A program made the translations under genes and the position numbers. The notes under the pieces were generated by a model that searched no databases, was not told the origin of the DNA, and saw only the letters and a program-made list of their open reading frames with translations. This document shows, piece by piece, positions 63,088 to 64,000 of a stretch of DNA of 64,000 nt. This DNA is from Nitrospira sp. (GTDB taxonomy: Bacteria > Nitrospirota > Nitrospiria > Nitrospirales > Nitrospiraceae), in contig JARFXO010000001.1 of NCBI GenBank assembly GCA_029194665.1, forward strand, positions 1,030,484 to 1,094,483, in the 5' to 3' direction. Every line of letters starts with the position of its first letter. Within the stretch, counting starts at the first letter, position 1.

Positions 63088-63432
63088 TCACGGACCTTTC
63101 CGCATCAATGAGCTGTGTCGTCGGGCCAAATCTCGAGCTTCATGGCTGGCTTTCCGATAGTCTTCCGCCATGGCGCGAACATTGTTGATATGCATCTGCA
63201 CAGTCGCGGGGTCGCCGGCAAAATCTTGCGGAAACTTTTCGTAATATTCGGCAATAAACTCCCATCGATCCGCTTTTGTTTTGAGGTTTTGCGCCTCTTC
63301 GCGATAGTACATCTCCAACTTTCGATGGTCGCCGGCCTTGATCATAGCCTCAAGGTCGTCCGAGGCAAGGGCCGGCACGCTCATCAGAAAACCGAGAGCC
63401 AAGCATACGCAGGTCCATTTCCCTATCATCAT
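63088..63432 (-). CDS. Small periplasmic protein of unknown function
   Basis: The 114-residue protein has a clear signal peptide (CVCLALGFLMSVPALAS, cleaved about residue 23). A helical, charged domain follows, rich in Lys/Glu/Tyr (HRKLEMYYREEAQNLKTKADRWEFIAEYYEKFP). It resembles small helical periplasmic proteins of unknown role. AGGAGG lies six bases before the ATG at 63432; the longer frame to 63633 has no such site. Confidence 0.7.
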   Translation of the reverse strand: MMIGKWTCVCLALGFLMSVPALASDDLEAMIKAGDHRKLEMYYREEAQNLKTKADRWEFIAEYYEKFPQDFAGDPATVQMHINNVRAMAEDYRKASHEARDLARRHSSLMRKGP

Positions 63433-64000
63433 CGTAGGCCTCCTGCTATGTTCCGAACAATTCATCGTCTCCAGTACGAAACAGCCAGTCAATTCATCCG
63501 GCTCACAGGTCTTGCTTGCACCCTCCTTTCTGTCGAGCAAGAGCTTGATCGTGGCCTCTCTCGGCCATACCGATGACAATTCATCAACTGAGTCACATTT
63601 CACTCCGACCTGGCGCTGGGCCAAAGCCGCCACTGAACCGCCGAGAGGGGAGGAATATTCGCATGCTCAGCCCCCATGAATCCAGTGGATATTTTGTAGG
63701 CGCAGAACCCTACTTGCTCATCGGTGAGACCCGTCGGAGTCAATGGCAAATTCCCTTGCGTATTGTTGAGCTGGACGATTCCGCGTGGTTTCCATCCTTA
63801 CCGCCTTTGGTCAAAATATCCTCATGGTCTAGAAATGATCACCTCACTCATGGCAAAACCATCCAAACTGGCGATTGGCTGGTCGGCGGCGGGATGGAAG
63901 ATCAGAAGGACTGGGCTCGCACGTGGTGAACGCGGGATCGACACATAAAAGAGTAGAGAGATGAGAAAGGAAGGCTCCGGTCCGAAACAACATCCACATG
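63433..64000. other. Right-edge stretch without a supported gene
   Basis: The only sizeable plus-strand frames (ending 63929 and 63948) overlap each other, lack ribosome sites and resemble nothing I know. The promoter of the small periplasmic gene is presumably here. No repeat or RNA gene is visible. Confidence 0.35.

Noticed and set aside
63573-63929. 118-codon plus-strand frame at the right edge
   Set aside because: There is no ribosome site, no known domain, and it overlaps another open frame of similar length.

Overview
The window reads as a chromosomal segment of a Gram-negative bacterium, most likely Nitrospira (Nitrospirota). That placement is inference. It rests on the mix of lipid A-type, Mla and type IV pilus genes, c-type cytochromes, an ihf-merR-tRNA(Pro) neighbourhood, and intergenic repeat elements that resemble ones I associate with Nitrospira. 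No 16S rRNA or nitrification gene is present to prove it.

Layout, left to right. (1) 1-8.4 kb: a Coq4-like protein cut near the left edge; a lipid-linked sugar cassette (GT2, LAB_N protein, ArnT-like GT83); two start/stop-overlapping sensor kinases; and a PAP2 phosphatase on the opposite strand. (2) 8.4-15.2 kb, minus strand: a secreted beta-propeller and an M1-like metallopeptidase with a tandem-receiver protein upstream, then ftsY, ybeY and phoH. (3) 15.2-31 kb, minus strand: a type IV pilus tip and assembly region. It has a PilY1 adhesin with an Ig-like lipoprotein beside it, two separate sets of minor pseudopilins, a PilB/GspE ATPase and a prepilin peptidase, with a PilZ protein and a small LuxR-type regulator on the plus strand. 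(4) 31-38 kb, minus strand: rlmB, cysS, a DedA protein, surE, tRNA-Pro, a MerR regulator, an IHF/HU subunit and citramalate synthase. (5) 38-42.5 kb: small redox and metal-stress genes (Spy-like, Tll0287-like haem protein, CBS protein, cytochrome c, DsrE-like, DUF2892) with decayed pieces of a Dyp-type peroxidase and of a cytochrome c. (6) 42.6-53 kb, plus strand: a six-copy 13-bp tandem repeat, then a single 9.3-kb gene for a FAAL-ACP-C-A-PCP-C-A-PCP-TE lipopeptide synthetase and its Sfp-type phosphopantetheinyl transferase. (7) 53-56.8 kb, minus strand: an Mla/MCE lipid transport operon. (8) 56.8-64 kb: an FtsH protease, a DUF1207 outer-membrane protein broken by a homopolymer frameshift, an Rnk-like factor, a tandem universal stress protein, an outer-membrane beta-barrel and a small periplasmic protein.

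The most original item is the compact lipopeptide synthetase. It should activate a fatty acid as acyl-AMP, pass it to its own carrier protein, and join it to two amino acids, the second predicted to be glycine. Its first condensation domain lacks the second (catalytic) His of HHxxxDG. Its terminal thioesterase has Cys in place of the nucleophilic Ser, and Asn where the acidic triad residue is usually found. It lies directly beside pseudogene fragments and a tandem repeat, which suggests a transferred or recently rearranged island.
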